From: Leptofilum sp965368765
Lineage (GTDB): Bacteria; Chloroflexota; Anaerolineae; Promineifilales; Promineifilaceae
Length of the DNA stretch: 12,842 nt
Direction of reading: 5' to 3'
Assembly (NCBI GenBank): GCA_965368765.1
Contig: CBDUOF010000139.1
Location: 1-12,842, forward strand
Shown piece by piece: positions 1 to 5,813 of this stretch. A program made the translations under genes and the position numbers. The notes beneath the pieces were generated by a model. That model searched no databases. It was not told the DNA's origin and saw only the letters and a list, made by a program, of their open reading frames with translations. Numbering within the stretch: the stretch's first letter is position 1; each line of letters begins with the position of its first letter.

Positions 1-884
1 CCAGACGGAATGGTCACTAACGGCCGTTCGGCAAACAGATCAGCATGATTTTCCAACCGAAAAAAGAGGTCGTTCTCGCCAAGCAGGGGAAAAACGCGGT
101 CAGGGGCACATTGTTCATAGTAGGCGGTAAAGTCTAGATACTGCTGCAATTCATCCTGCGTGAGCTGCATCGGACGATCAAACATATTGGAGATGTCCCA
201 AATGACCTGAGCCAGATTGGGCGAGGCCAGCAATGGAATCACAGCCCGCGTTGATTGCAGTAATCCCTCATAAAGCAAACTGGTAATGCCGCCCCAGCTG
301 ACGCCAGAGGCCACCGTGTAGGCGGCACCTTCTGCCTCAAACTGATTTTGCATCAGTTCCATTACCCGCACACTGCCAGCAAAAAGCTGATAAACGCTTT
401 GCACCGAGGCAAACCCTTTTTCAGTGGGGTCTTGCCAATTGTTGTGGAAGGGCGCCTGGACACAGACGGAATGAACTGGCAAGGGAACGGCCGTGGGGAA
501 GAGCCGCTGCCAACTTCTGGTGTACGGATATTCGTTGAATCCATGATGAAACAGCAGCAGCGGGGCGGCTGGGTCTACTGCCAGGCGCACCTTGACGCGG
601 CATACGATCTCATCCTCTGGTGTTGGCAAACCCTTCGGCGTTGGCAATCCCCTGTAGGTTTGCAGGTAAATAAGATGCTCTCCAGGAGCGGTAAGGTTAT
701 AGACGGCCGTTTTTTGCTCATCCACCCACGTCTGAGCCAGCACATCTTCAAAATCTGGCGCCGCGGCAGCAGTTGTCTGCAGCGCATCAGATACCCGTCG
801 ATTCAGCCCATACAGCACGGCCTTATCAATCTGGTGAAGCATCGATTGGCGCAATTGACTAAAGTTATCACTCAAAGAAAACAT
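1..884 (-). CDS. Alpha/beta hydrolase family protein, C-terminus cut by window edge
   Basis: The frame is open from an ATG at 884 to the left edge, giving 294 complete codons and no stop. Two alpha/beta-hydrolase hallmarks are visible: an oxyanion-type strand-loop LLLFHHGFNEYP at about residues 109-120, and a nucleophile elbow GVSWGG at 194-199 (GxSxG, nucleophile Ser196). The segment PLLGENDLFF near 266-275 fits the strand that carries the catalytic acid (D272 is the best candidate). The catalytic His would lie just past the window edge. The N-terminal ~100 residues are a helical and strand extension before the fold. No signal peptide is seen, so it is probably cytoplasmic. The start is supported by AAGG seven bases upstream. 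An internal duplication GLPTP-K-GLPTP occurs at about residues 79-89. It diverges from the next gene. The substrate cannot be told; ester or peptide hydrolysis is the family range. Confidence 0.8.
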   Translation of the reverse strand, partial: MFSLSDNFSQLRQSMLHQIDKAVLYGLNRRVSDALQTTAAAAPDFEDVLAQTWVDEQKTAVYNLTAPGEHLIYLQTYRGLPTPKGLPTPEDEIVCRVKVRLAVDPAAPLLLFHHGFNEYPYTRSWQRLFPTAVPLPVHSVCVQAPFHNNWQDPTEKGFASVQSVYQLFAGSVRVMELMQNQFEAEGAAYTVASGVSWGGITSLLYEGLLQSTRAVIPLLASPNLAQVIWDISNMFDRPMQLTQDELQQYLDFTAYYEQCAPDRVFPLLGENDLFFRLENHADLFAERPLVTIPS

Positions 885-1010
885 GAAGTAACCTTAACAT
901 CCCAAGGGGTAATCGCCAATAAAAACCCGCCTGCACAAGAATTCACTCATCTTTCACTCCGTTACGGCCGTTTGTAACAGCTTTCGTTAGCCAGAAGGCA
1001 CACCCTGTGG

Positions 1011-1039
1011 TTGTGGTAATAATCCCCCATTGTTAGAAT
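1011..1039 (+). promoter_or_regulatory. Predicted sigma-70-type promoter for the UPF0548 gene
   Basis: TTGTGG at 1011-1016 and TAGAAT at 1034-1039 are separated by exactly 17 bases. A TG at 1031-1032, one base before the -10 hexamer, makes it an extended -10. Transcription would begin near 1046 and give a leader of about 44 bases. The ribosome site is AAGGA around 1075-1079, slightly far from the ATG at 1090. This is a prediction by eye only. Confidence 0.55.
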
Positions 1040-1089
1040 AGACCTAAAGGACGACAGTTCTTTAATTCTTTAAAAGGAAAGCGTGGTCT

Positions 1090-1695
1090 ATGAAATTTCT
1101 CACGACAGCAAAACTAAACTGGTTTAATGATGCTTGCTGCGACGTGAAATTTCTAGATATTTATACCAACACGCCTGTTTCCTACGTACCTGGTCAGCCT
1201 ATCGATCACAGCTGGCATCATGACCAATATGAACTTTCACTGGGCCTAGACAAAGACGGCCGTCTCTTCCGCAGGGCATCTGACCTCCTCATGCGTTACC
1301 AATTTTATCCCCACGATATTTTGAGCCATGTCAGTGATTTTAGCCTGTGGAATCGTTGGCTTCAGGTGGGCGACCGCATTGTGCAGCGGATTCACCTCTT
1401 TACTCTTTTTGGCAGACCCATCCTAGACGTTATTATGATGAATGAAGTAAGCGCGGTCGTTGCTGAACCGCGCTGCTATGGGTTCACGTACGTCACCCTG
1501 GATGCCCACGTAGAGCAAGGTGAATGGAGTGCTCACCTTACGTGGAAGGATGATGGCGACCTCTTCCTCAACGTGAACGTCATCTCCAGACCTAGTGCCT
1601 CAGAGCCAGCCCGCAACCACGGCTTCATGCGCGCCATGCAACAGTCCGCCCACCAGCGTGGCCTGCAGCACTTTCAGCAAGCCGTCCTCTCTTAA
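1090..1695 (+). CDS. UPF0548 / DUF1990 family protein
   Basis: This 201-residue protein matches the UPF0548 (DUF1990) pattern along its length, at the usual size for the family. Family-like elements in order are: ASDLLMRYQFYP at about 63-74 (the conserved region where residues alternate around 'A..L....fyP'); a basic/hydrophobic strand GDRIVQRIHLF at 94-104; an acidic-to-aromatic strand ending in CYGFTYVTLDAHVEQGEW at 129-146 (family pattern: gF.Y.TL.gH.e.GE); and a late block SRPSASEPARNHGFMRAMQQ at about 166-185. The molecular function of the family is not established. No signal peptide or membrane segment is seen, so it is probably cytoplasmic. It lies 113 bases before the ExoIII gene on the same strand, but that gene seems to have its own promoter. 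One ACGGCCGT octamer encodes the DGR at 56-58. Confidence 0.8.
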   Translation: MKFLTTAKLNWFNDACCDVKFLDIYTNTPVSYVPGQPIDHSWHHDQYELSLGLDKDGRLFRRASDLLMRYQFYPHDILSHVSDFSLWNRWLQVGDRIVQRIHLFTLFGRPILDVIMMNEVSAVVAEPRCYGFTYVTLDAHVEQGEWSAHLTWKDDGDLFLNVNVISRPSASEPARNHGFMRAMQQSAHQRGLQHFQQAVLS

Positions 1696-1796
1696 AAACC
1701 AGCCCGAAATTATGTCTCAGCCCTCGGTAACCGCTTAACCGCCATCCGGTGATTCATTAAGTTTGTGATGCACGTTTCCCATTCCGCCAAAATCGG

Positions 1797-1802
1797 TACA
1801 AT
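1797..1802 (+). promoter_or_regulatory. Predicted -10 box for a leaderless exoIII mRNA
   Basis: TACAAT lies six bases before the ATG at 1809, so the first transcribed base would be at or next to the start codon. No Shine-Dalgarno sequence is visible in the 25 bases before the ATG. The -35 region is weak (TTTCCC at 1775-1780). Both facts fit a leaderless message, which is an inference. Confidence 0.4.
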
Positions 1803-1808
1803 GGCAGC

Positions 1809-2579
1809 ATGACAAAACTATACTCCTGGAACGTTAATGGCCTGCGGGCCGCCCATAAGAAAGGGTTTCTGGATTGGCTGCACCAAACCCAGCCAGACAT
1901 CTTAAGCCTGCAAGAAACTAAATGCCACCCCGACCAACTGGCCCCAGAGCTGCGCCAGCCTGAGGGCTACCATACCTACTGGGCCTGGGCCGAGAAAAAA
2001 GGGTACAGTGGCGTGGCCCTTTACAGCAAAACAGAGCCAAATTCCGTACAGATTGGCCTGAGCATTGAGGAGTACGACCGCGAAGGGCGCACTATCATCG
2101 CCGAGTATGATGACTTTGTCTTCATAGGTGCGTACTTCCCCAACGGCAGCCGTGATCACCATCGCGTGCCGTTTAAGATGGCCTACAAAGCCGCCTTTCT
2201 GGCGTTCTGCAATGCGCAAATTGCCGCCGGAAAATCTATTATTTTCTGTGGCGATGTAAACACAGCCCACCAAGAGATTGATTTGGCACGACCGAAGCAA
2301 AACCAGAAGACAACAGGATTTTTGCCGGAAGAGCGCGTTTGGCTCGATGAAATTGTGGCCCAAGGGTACGTAGACAGCTTCCGGCATTTGTACCCGGAAC
2401 AAACGGGGGCATATTCCTGGTGGAGCTACATCGGCGGGGCACGCGGCCGTAACGTGGGCTGGCGATTGGATTACTTTTTCACCAGCCCAGATCTAGCCCC
2501 ACGCATCGCTGGAGCCACGATTCATGCGGATGTGATGGGCTCAGATCATTGTCCGGTGAGCTTAACCTTGAAGAGTTGA
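1809..2579 (+). CDS. xth: Exodeoxyribonuclease III / AP endonuclease (ExoA/Xth family)
   Basis: This 256-residue protein has every hallmark of the ExoIII branch of the exonuclease-endonuclease-phosphatase fold. It cleaves DNA 5' of abasic sites and has 3'-5' exonuclease and 3'-phosphatase activity in base-excision repair in the cytoplasm. Visible catalytic and metal residues by homology are N8 in SWNVNG, E36 in LQETK, Y109 in GAYFPNGS, D149 and N151 in GDVNTAH, D221 in GWRLDYFF, and D246-H247 in GSDHCP at the C-terminal end. Length is normal and nothing is missing. The start gives the typical first strand MTKLYSWNVNGLR. An ATG at 1801 is out of frame. The gene is convergent with the APH-fold kinase, with 42 bases between them. 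It is the largest stretch of the window without an exact ACGGCCGT octamer. The symbol could equally be exoA. Confidence 0.95.
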   Translation: MTKLYSWNVNGLRAAHKKGFLDWLHQTQPDILSLQETKCHPDQLAPELRQPEGYHTYWAWAEKKGYSGVALYSKTEPNSVQIGLSIEEYDREGRTIIAEYDDFVFIGAYFPNGSRDHHRVPFKMAYKAAFLAFCNAQIAAGKSIIFCGDVNTAHQEIDLARPKQNQKTTGFLPEERVWLDEIVAQGYVDSFRHLYPEQTGAYSWWSYIGGARGRNVGWRLDYFFTSPDLAPRIAGATIHADVMGSDHCPVSLTLKS

Positions 2580-2621
2580 TTGGATAATCGGGGGGGCAAA
2601 GTGGCAAGGGGAAGAAACACC

Positions 2622-3521
2622 TCACGTGATACGTTTGCCATCAAGTGGGGGCAAGCCCAGCGTGCGGACGGCCCAGGGAAGGGCCGTCTTGAGCTGGACA
2701 CGCTGAATATTACGCACGCGGGGCGCATCAGGGATGGCTGGCAAACCGGCGCGGGCAGCAAAAAAGCCGCTGACCAACCCGGCAATCGCGCCAGCGTCGG
2801 GCAGTAGTATTTCTGGAGCTGGGCCACCTTCTGCCTGCAGGCTGGGCAACCAAAAACCCAAATCTATCTGGGGATTGCCCAGGCAAACCAGATTCCAATC
2901 GATGATGAGGGCGCGGTTTTGTTGGAAACAGATGTTATCGCTGCGTAAATCAAAATGGAGCAAAGAACGGCCGTTCACCACCTCAGCCGCATCGATCGCC
3001 AACAACGTATCCAGCGCCTGCCTGAGCCATTTTTCTGAAGCTATCCCCAAAGACAAAAAAGGAGCTGGACCTTCAGCCACCTGTCGCCAACCGTCCCAAA
3101 TGCTATCCAGGTCGGCCATGCGCGGGACATCGACCAGAGATGAGCTCCAAACTTGTTCCATCGCCGCTAAAACCTGCATGATCCGTTTTTCCTCCCAGGG
3201 AGGTGGCCAAAAAGCGTTGCTGAGATCTTCCAGGAGTAAAATAGGGTGAATTGGATCATCTTCCCAACCGAGGTGGCGCGCTAAGAACGGAGCGGACAAA
3301 GCCTGGTAAACCCGGTTTTCCTGCTGCAACGCCCTGACGGTATGCGGTGTAGTGCCAATTTTGGCAAAGCAGGTGGTGCCAGCAACATGCGTAACCCGGA
3401 GACGCAGCGCGGGCGTGTACCCACCACCCACTTGCTCAACGTGACGAATGGGTCTACCCGTCAATCTTTCCAGTCTGGCGCGCAGCGCGGAAGAAAACGA
3501 AGGCGAATCGAGCTTATTCAT
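2622..3521 (-). CDS. APH-fold small-molecule kinase (phosphotransferase enzyme family)
   Basis: This 299-residue protein has the aminoglycoside phosphotransferase / choline kinase-like fold (APH family, PF01636 type). The catalytic loop LLHFDLRSDNI at about 187-197 contains HxDxxxxN with H189, D191 and N196. The metal-binding motif that replaces DFG follows as LIIDWNLVCLGNPQIDLGFW (D208, with the family's conserved D220). The N-lobe has a glycine-rich turn VGGGYTP at 31-37 and a likely ATP lysine K54 in CFAKIG. LLLEDL at 95-100 fits the hinge. The substrate cannot be read from sequence: members phosphorylate aminoglycosides, sugars, choline, homoserine and others, so an antibiotic role should not be assumed. 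Its ATG lies inside the end of folK (8-base overlap) and has no clear Shine-Dalgarno, which suggests translational coupling. VNGRSLLH uses an ACGGCCGT octamer next to the catalytic loop. Confidence 0.87.
   Translation of the reverse strand: MNKLDSPSFSSALRARLERLTGRPIRHVEQVGGGYTPALRLRVTHVAGTTCFAKIGTTPHTVRALQQENRVYQALSAPFLARHLGWEDDPIHPILLLEDLSNAFWPPPWEEKRIMQVLAAMEQVWSSSLVDVPRMADLDSIWDGWRQVAEGPAPFLSLGIASEKWLRQALDTLLAIDAAEVVNGRSLLHFDLRSDNICFQQNRALIIDWNLVCLGNPQIDLGFWLPSLQAEGGPAPEILLPDAGAIAGLVSGFFAARAGLPAIPDAPRVRNIQRVQLKTALPWAVRTLGLPPLDGKRIT
2667..2688. repeat. Perfect 8-bp hairpin inside the 3' end of the APH-fold gene
   Basis: GACGGCCC and GGGCCGTC are separated by the six bases AGGGAA. The structure is GC-rich and lies 87 bases downstream of the ExoIII stop, within the coding sequence of the convergent gene. 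On the plus strand it is followed by only TT, not a T run, so it is not a classical intrinsic terminator. It could slow or end read-through from exoIII. Confidence 0.4.
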
Positions 3522-4044
3522 GGATGGGCAGGCGTTTGAGCGGGGAACGGCCGTATTCCACCACCACCTCTGCCAATAATCTTTCAGCCAAATTACCTAA
3601 CGGTTCTCCAGTCTGGGGATGCAAAAAGTCTGGCAGCAAGTCAGCCACGGGCACAGCGACGTGGGCAAATCGAAGCAAATCAGGATCGGGGATGGGGCGT
3701 AAACGGCCGTCTCCGCCCTCATAGGCAAACACCGCGTCGTTGAACAGCACAATATCAGCATCAATCGTGCGGGCCGCATTTTTGTCTGGCAGGCGTATTC
3801 GCTTTAGCTTGGCTTCAATGACGTTGATAACGTTCAGTTTGATTTCAGTGGCATTGAGATCTGTTTCGATAAGGACGGCGGCGTTCCAGAAGTTGGGCTG
3901 GTTTAGCAAGCCAACTGGTTCTGTCTCGTAAATGGGGGAAACGGCCGTCACGCCACACAACTCACCAAGAAGTTGAATCGCCAATGGCAAATTCTGCTCC
4001 TTATTAATATTCGATCCCAACGCGACAACCACTTGATTCTTCAT
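3514..4044 (-). CDS. folK: 2-amino-4-hydroxy-6-hydroxymethyldihydropteridine pyrophosphokinase
   Basis: HPPK transfers pyrophosphate from ATP to 6-hydroxymethyl-dihydropterin, the step after FolB in folate synthesis, in the cytoplasm. The ATG at 4044 gives 176 residues starting MKNQVVVALGSN, the standard HPPK first strand. A TTG 12 bases upstream would only add MRAK and is less likely. Motifs in order are ALGSN (8-12), SPIYETEPVG (36-45), QPNFWNAAV (49-57), and the metal-binding pair in ARTIDADIVLFN (D95, D97). The final block PDPDLLRFAHVAVPVADLLPDF near 119-140 replaces the usual 'PHp.l..RaFVL.PL.diaP'. It keeps the general pattern but lacks the first His of the consensus. The ribosome site is weak (GAGC). 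The stop overlaps the start of the APH-fold kinase in ATGAATAA. Three ACGGCCGT octamers fall in this short gene. Confidence 0.93.
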   Translation of the reverse strand: MKNQVVVALGSNINKEQNLPLAIQLLGELCGVTAVSPIYETEPVGLLNQPNFWNAAVLIETDLNATEIKLNVINVIEAKLKRIRLPDKNAARTIDADIVLFNDAVFAYEGGDGRLRPIPDPDLLRFAHVAVPVADLLPDFLHPQTGEPLGNLAERLLAEVVVEYGRSPLKRLPIHE

Positions 4045-4062
4045 TTTAGCTCGCAAAACTTA

Positions 4063-4157
4063 AAGCAGAAACACAAAGGACCACAGAGAAATTGCCTGGC
4101 TGCCCAACATTATCTTGTGCCACACGGCCTAACTTCTCTGCGAAACGCTGCGTTATG
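4063..4157. repeat. Possible intergenic repeat element between folB and folK
   Basis: The 118-base gap between folB and folK starts with a purine-rich run of the type AAACACAAAGGACCACAGAG. It ends with CTTCTCTGCGAAACGCTGCG. CAGAGAA (4084-4090) and TTCTCTG (4134-4140) form a 7-bp inverted repeat. The style is that of dispersed intergenic repeats, but no second copy is present here, so the call rests on appearance. No ORF or T-run terminator is visible. Confidence 0.3.
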
Positions 4158-4162
4158 CATCG

Positions 4163-4525
4163 CTAAGGGAAGTCGGCGCGGCTGCGCTCAATTTCGATAC
4201 CCACCGATTCAGCAAAGCGCAGAGCACCCGGTTTCTCCACCCGCACCCGAACGCGCTCAACGCCAAATTCCATAATGACAATGCGCGCCAAATCCGTTAC
4301 CAACCGCTCCACCAGAAAATCGGAGGACGCTTCAACATGCTGGATTACCCGTTTGGTGATCGATTTGTAATCGACGGCATCTTCAATAACGTCACTGACC
4401 GCCGCCTGACGGATATCGGACCAGATCACCATATTGATGAGAATATCTTGTTGCTTCACCCGCTCATCGGGATTAATACCAATGATGCCACGCAGCAGTA
4501 AATCGCGAATAATTATTTTGTCCAT
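4163..4525 (-). CDS. folB: Dihydroneopterin aldolase
   Basis: FolB cleaves 7,8-dihydroneopterin to 6-hydroxymethyl-dihydropterin plus glycolaldehyde, feeding FolK directly. The ATG at 4525 gives 120 residues, the usual family length. An upstream in-frame start would add 11 residues with no family match. Motifs are LLLRGIIGINPDERVKQQ (about 9-26; catalytic-site E21), VDYKSI (51-56; active-site Y53), and FLVERLVTDLARIV followed by VRVRVEKPGAL (K98, the catalytic lysine position), then SVGIEIER. The enzyme acts as a soluble octamer in known members. AGAG lies about eight bases before the ATG. The gene lies 90 bases after the lipase-like gene and 118 bases before folK, all on the same strand. FolP, FolE and FolA are not in the window. 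Confidence 0.93.
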   Translation of the reverse strand: MDKIIIRDLLLRGIIGINPDERVKQQDILINMVIWSDIRQAAVSDVIEDAVDYKSITKRVIQHVEASSDFLVERLVTDLARIVIMEFGVERVRVRVEKPGALRFAESVGIEIERSRADFP

Positions 4526-4615
4526 ACCATACTCTTTTCTGGCGTCGGGCCTGCGCACAACAGCGTCTATCTTTCAAGACCCCAGTGGCTGCGCGCTTGC
4601 CCAGACATGACAGAT

Positions 4616-5446
4616 TTATAAATGTATTTCCAGCCATTGCTCTATGTCATCGAGCACCTGATCACGGTGGATGTCATTGTGCGATTCATGCACACCACCT
4701 TCATAGATTATCAGCTTTTTGTCTGGCTGTTGCACCTTGGCAAAAAAGTTTCGGCTGCCCAAAACGTTGACGATGTTGTCGCTGTCGCCGTGAATCATGA
4801 GCAAAGGCGGCTCAAAGTCGGCCGCGTGGGCCATGGCCCATTCGGCCGAGCTGGTAATCTCAACACCAAAACGGGGCGTGGCAAAGCCCTGCACCAACGG
4901 ATCCGGGAAGTAGGCTTCGGCCTCAGCCGGATCTCGGGAAATGTCTTGCGCGTCCAGGTCGGTTTTTACTTGCAATGCCGGAGCCAGACGAGAGAGCATC
5001 CGACTGAGCAATGCCAAAATGGGCGGTACATCCAGCTTGCCCACGGCAGGGGCCGAGGCGATGACGGCATTGTACCCATCTGGGTGACGCAGCACATAGT
5101 TAATGGTGACATTGCCCCCCATGCTGTGGCCGTAGAGGAAAAACGGCCGTCCGGCCCACCGTTCCTTCACCAATTTAATAAACAGGCCCAAATCATCCAG
5201 ATAGTCTGACCAGCTATTGATGAACATACGCTTGCCAGAAGAACGGCCGTGTCCCCGATGGTCGGCAGCGTAGATGGCATACCCTTGCGGCACCAGCCGA
5301 TTCACCACATGCCGATACCGTCCGCCATGCTCCCCCATGCCATGCACAATCACAATAATCGCCTTGAGTTCGTCATCCGGCAGCCAGTATTGATAATACA
5401 AATCCAGGTTGTCGCTACTTTTGAACATGCTTTCTTCGTGTTTCAT
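4616..5446 (-). CDS. Monoacylglycerol-lipase / lysophospholipase-type alpha/beta hydrolase
   Basis: This 276-residue serine hydrolase belongs to the Hydrolase_4 (monoglyceride lipase-like) group. In order it shows the oxyanion region VIVHGMGEHGGRY (32-44), the conserved DHRGHGRSSG (62-71), the nucleophile elbow YGHSMGG (105-111, Ser108), the acid in LMIHGDSDNIV (216-226, D223 as in the family), and the catalytic His in GGVHESHND (H253). The length fits. No signal peptide is seen, so it is probably cytoplasmic or membrane-associated. The start is chosen at 5446 because GGAGA lies just upstream at good spacing. The in-frame TTG at 5458 overlaps that ribosome site. It probably cleaves monoacylglycerols or lysophospholipids; exact specificity is not shown. 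It is the first gene of the possible folB-folK-kinase transcript. Two octamers encode its AGRP and HGRS segments. Confidence 0.88.
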   Translation of the reverse strand: MKHEESMFKSSDNLDLYYQYWLPDDELKAIIVIVHGMGEHGGRYRHVVNRLVPQGYAIYAADHRGHGRSSGKRMFINSWSDYLDDLGLFIKLVKERWAGRPFFLYGHSMGGNVTINYVLRHPDGYNAVIASAPAVGKLDVPPILALLSRMLSRLAPALQVKTDLDAQDISRDPAEAEAYFPDPLVQGFATPRFGVEITSSAEWAMAHAADFEPPLLMIHGDSDNIVNVLGSRNFFAKVQQPDKKLIIYEGGVHESHNDIHRDQVLDDIEQWLEIHL

Positions 5447-5451
5447 CCGTT

Positions 5452-5456
5452 TCTCC
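5452..5456 (-). promoter_or_regulatory. Shine-Dalgarno site fixing the lipase start
   Basis: GGAGA on the minus strand ends five bases before the ATG at 5446. It overlaps the alternative TTG start at 5458, so the TTG is best read as part of the ribosome site and not as a start codon. Confidence 0.65.
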
Positions 5457-5472
5457 AATTTTCAGTGGAATG

Positions 5473-5500
5473 ATGATAAGTGAAAAGTGAAAAGTGACAA
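5473..5500 (-). promoter_or_regulatory. Predicted promoter for the lipase-folB-folK-kinase gene group
   Basis: On the minus strand TTGTCA (5500-5495) and TATCAT (5478-5473) are spaced by 16 bases. Transcription would begin near 5466, leaving a leader of about 20 bases with a strong ribosome site. The spacer is made of the heptad repeats that lie here. This is a prediction by eye. Confidence 0.45.
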
Positions 5501-5527
5501 GTCAAAAGTAAACTGTGAACAGTCAGT
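5479..5527. repeat. Seven degenerate tandem heptads, consensus AGTGAAA
   Basis: Seven consecutive 7-base units start at 5479, 5486, 5493, 5500, 5507, 5514 and 5521. The first two are exact AGTGAAA, and the next five diverge stepwise (AGTGACA, AGTCAAA, AGTAAAC, TGTGAAC, AGTCAGT). The array lies in the divergent region and overlaps the predicted lipase promoter. Short heptanucleotide arrays are known from filamentous cyanobacteria; whether this one is a repeat family or a binding array is open. Confidence 0.6.
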
Positions 5528-5565
5528 AAAAAATTATCCCCGACAGAAAACGGCCGTCTTCCCTA

Positions 5566-5574
5566 TGCTATACT
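5566..5574 (+). promoter_or_regulatory. Predicted extended -10 promoter for the histidine kinase gene
   Basis: TGCTATACT matches the extended -10 pattern TGnTATAAT with one mismatch. No good -35 hexamer is present 16-18 bases upstream; an ACGGCCGT octamer (5550-5557) lies there instead. Transcription would start near 5580, leaving a leader of about 233 bases before the kinase. The predicted first transcribed bases fall on an ATG that opens a five-codon mini-ORF (5580-5597). Confidence 0.45.
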
Positions 5575-5813
5575 GCCCAATGAACCGTCAGCCATAAGCT
5601 GAATTGAAACGTTGAACCCTAACACTAGGAATACGTTTACAAATCATTTCGATCGGCAAACGTATCGGTAAAGTTTGACGATTTACAAAAATCCATGGTT
5701 AAAAACGGCCCAACCCTGAGCTCAGGCTTCCAGCGATCCTCCATAACGTTTTGGCAGTCGCAATAAACGCACTGTGCCTGCCATCGGTTTAAAGCCTGGG
5801 CGAGACAAGCAGG
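5575..5813 (+). other. Long untranslated leader or intergenic stretch before the kinase
   Basis: No convincing plus-strand gene is present: the frame of the kinase is closed by a TAA at 5790-5792, and other frames have stops. It holds the mini-ORF (codons for MNRQP) at 5580-5597, a perfect 8-bp dyad at 5631-5665, and, on the minus strand, a cysteine-rich reading discussed under findings. A TTGGCA at 5751-5756 has no matching -10. Together with the heptad array, this accounts for the whole 366-base gene-free stretch 5447-5813. Confidence 0.45.
5631..5665. promoter_or_regulatory. Inverted repeat in the kinase leader, possible operator or hairpin
   Basis: ATACGTTT (5631-5638) and AAACGTAT (5658-5665) are perfect 8-base inverted repeats 19 bases apart. 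The half-sites are AT-rich outside and CG-centred, as in many repressor operators. As RNA the same sequence would form a moderate hairpin. No T run follows. Function is unproven. Confidence 0.35.

Noticed and set aside
348..977. Plus-strand ORF of 209 codons at the left end
   Set aside because: It is antisense to the alpha/beta hydrolase, which has clear GxSxG and oxyanion motifs and a ribosome site. The plus-strand translation shows no family pattern.
1696..1808. Possible terminator or small gene between UPF0548 and exoIII
   Set aside because: Only CGGT/ACCG four-base dyads are present, with no T run and no ORF with a ribosome site.
1902..2402. Minus-strand ORF of 166 codons
   Set aside because: It lies wholly inside the ExoIII gene, whose catalytic motifs span the region; it is a shadow frame.
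2734..3249. Plus-strand ORF of 171 codons
   Set aside because: It is antisense to the APH-fold kinase with intact catalytic motifs. Composition is that of a shadow frame.
2622..3521. Reading the APH-fold gene as an antibiotic-resistance gene
   Set aside because: The family fold alone does not show this. There is no mobile element, and the coupling to folK points to a metabolic role.
4622..5209. Plus-strand ORF of 195 codons
   Set aside because: It is antisense to the lipase-type hydrolase with a complete catalytic triad.
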